Assembly (NCBI GenBank): GCA_025935735.1
Contig: JAICUS010000353.1
Coordinates: forward strand, 1-6,521
Direction: 5' to 3'
Length of the DNA: 6,521 nucleotides
Source: Solirubrobacteraceae bacterium
GTDB lineage: Bacteria; Actinomycetota; Thermoleophilia; Solirubrobacterales; Solirubrobacteraceae
Shown here: piece by piece, positions 4,942-6,521 of the stretch
Position numbering within the stretch: position 1 is the stretch's first letter
Layout: each line of letters opens with the position of its first letter
Notes under the pieces: generated by a model
What the model was told of the DNA's origin: nothing
Database searches by the model: none
What the model saw: the letters and a program-made list of their open reading frames with translations, nothing else
Translations under genes and position numbers: made by a program

Positions 4942-4981
4942 ACGCCCCGGCCTCGGACGGAGACCCGTCCTGCCGGGGCGT
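4942..4981 (+). promoter_or_regulatory. Strong two-part hairpin in the gyrB leader
   Basis: Outer arms ACGCCCCGGC (4942-4951) and GCCGGGGCGT (4972-4981) are exact complements. Inside, GGACGG (4955-4960) pairs with CCGTCC (4965-4970) around an AGAC loop, with a 3-by-1 internal bulge. That is 16 paired bases, mostly G-C, ending 26 bases before the gyrB start and leaving the ribosome site free. No T-run follows, so it is not a classical terminator. It could be an actinobacterial-type terminator of the dnaA-dciA transcript, an attenuator, or a leader stabiliser for gyrB. Confidence 0.7.
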
Positions 4982-4992
4982 CGCTTGTGTGA

Positions 4993-6521
<1,529 letters not shown>

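Overview
This window is the replication-origin neighbourhood of a very GC-rich bacterial chromosome (roughly 70% G+C or more, judged by eye). It holds, on the left, rpmH on the minus strand, possibly with the first codons of rnpA at the edge. Facing right are dnaA, dnaN, recF, a DUF721/DciA gene and the first 504 codons of gyrB. The order dnaA-dnaN-recF-DUF721-gyrB is typical of Actinomycetota. The DnaA linker (domain II) is very short and RecF carries an SRGQQR signature unlike the mycobacterial one as I recall it. I therefore favour a deep actinobacterial lineage such as Thermoleophilia (Solirubrobacterales/Gaiellales relatives). That assignment is inference from protein style, not a database match.

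Layout: 1-139 is the region downstream of rpmH where rnpA should begin; 140-274 is rpmH (minus). A 462-bp divergent intergenic region (275-736) holds a 21-bp dyad, a perfect 24-bp palindrome, two TGCACA-type sites, a candidate dnaA promoter and a hairpin overlapping the dnaA Shine-Dalgarno. dnaA is 737-2050 with a GTG start. The 163-bp dnaA-dnaN gap (2051-2213) is the best oriC candidate: four or five degenerate DnaA boxes in two clusters, followed by an unusually AT-rich 30-bp patch. dnaN (2214-3320), recF (3340-4563) and dciA (4560-4853, overlapping recF by 4 bp) form a tight co-directional run. A 154-bp gap (4854-5007) carries an AT-rich repeat, an alternating CG tract, a candidate promoter and a strong leader hairpin. 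gyrB starts at TTG 5008 and runs off the right edge just before its Toprim DxD motif.

The genes act together at the start of chromosome replication. DnaA opens the origin, the DciA-type protein is thought to help place the replicative helicase, DnaN is the sliding clamp, RecF supports gap repair and fork restart, and GyrB (with GyrA, presumably next) removes positive supercoils.

I found no mobile element, CRISPR array, tRNA, rRNA or new gene system. The gene content is ordinary core genome. What deserves a second look is non-coding: palindromes and leader hairpins before rpmH, dnaA and gyrB, the atypical DnaA boxes, and an Asp-to-Asn change at a DNA-contacting position of DnaA.
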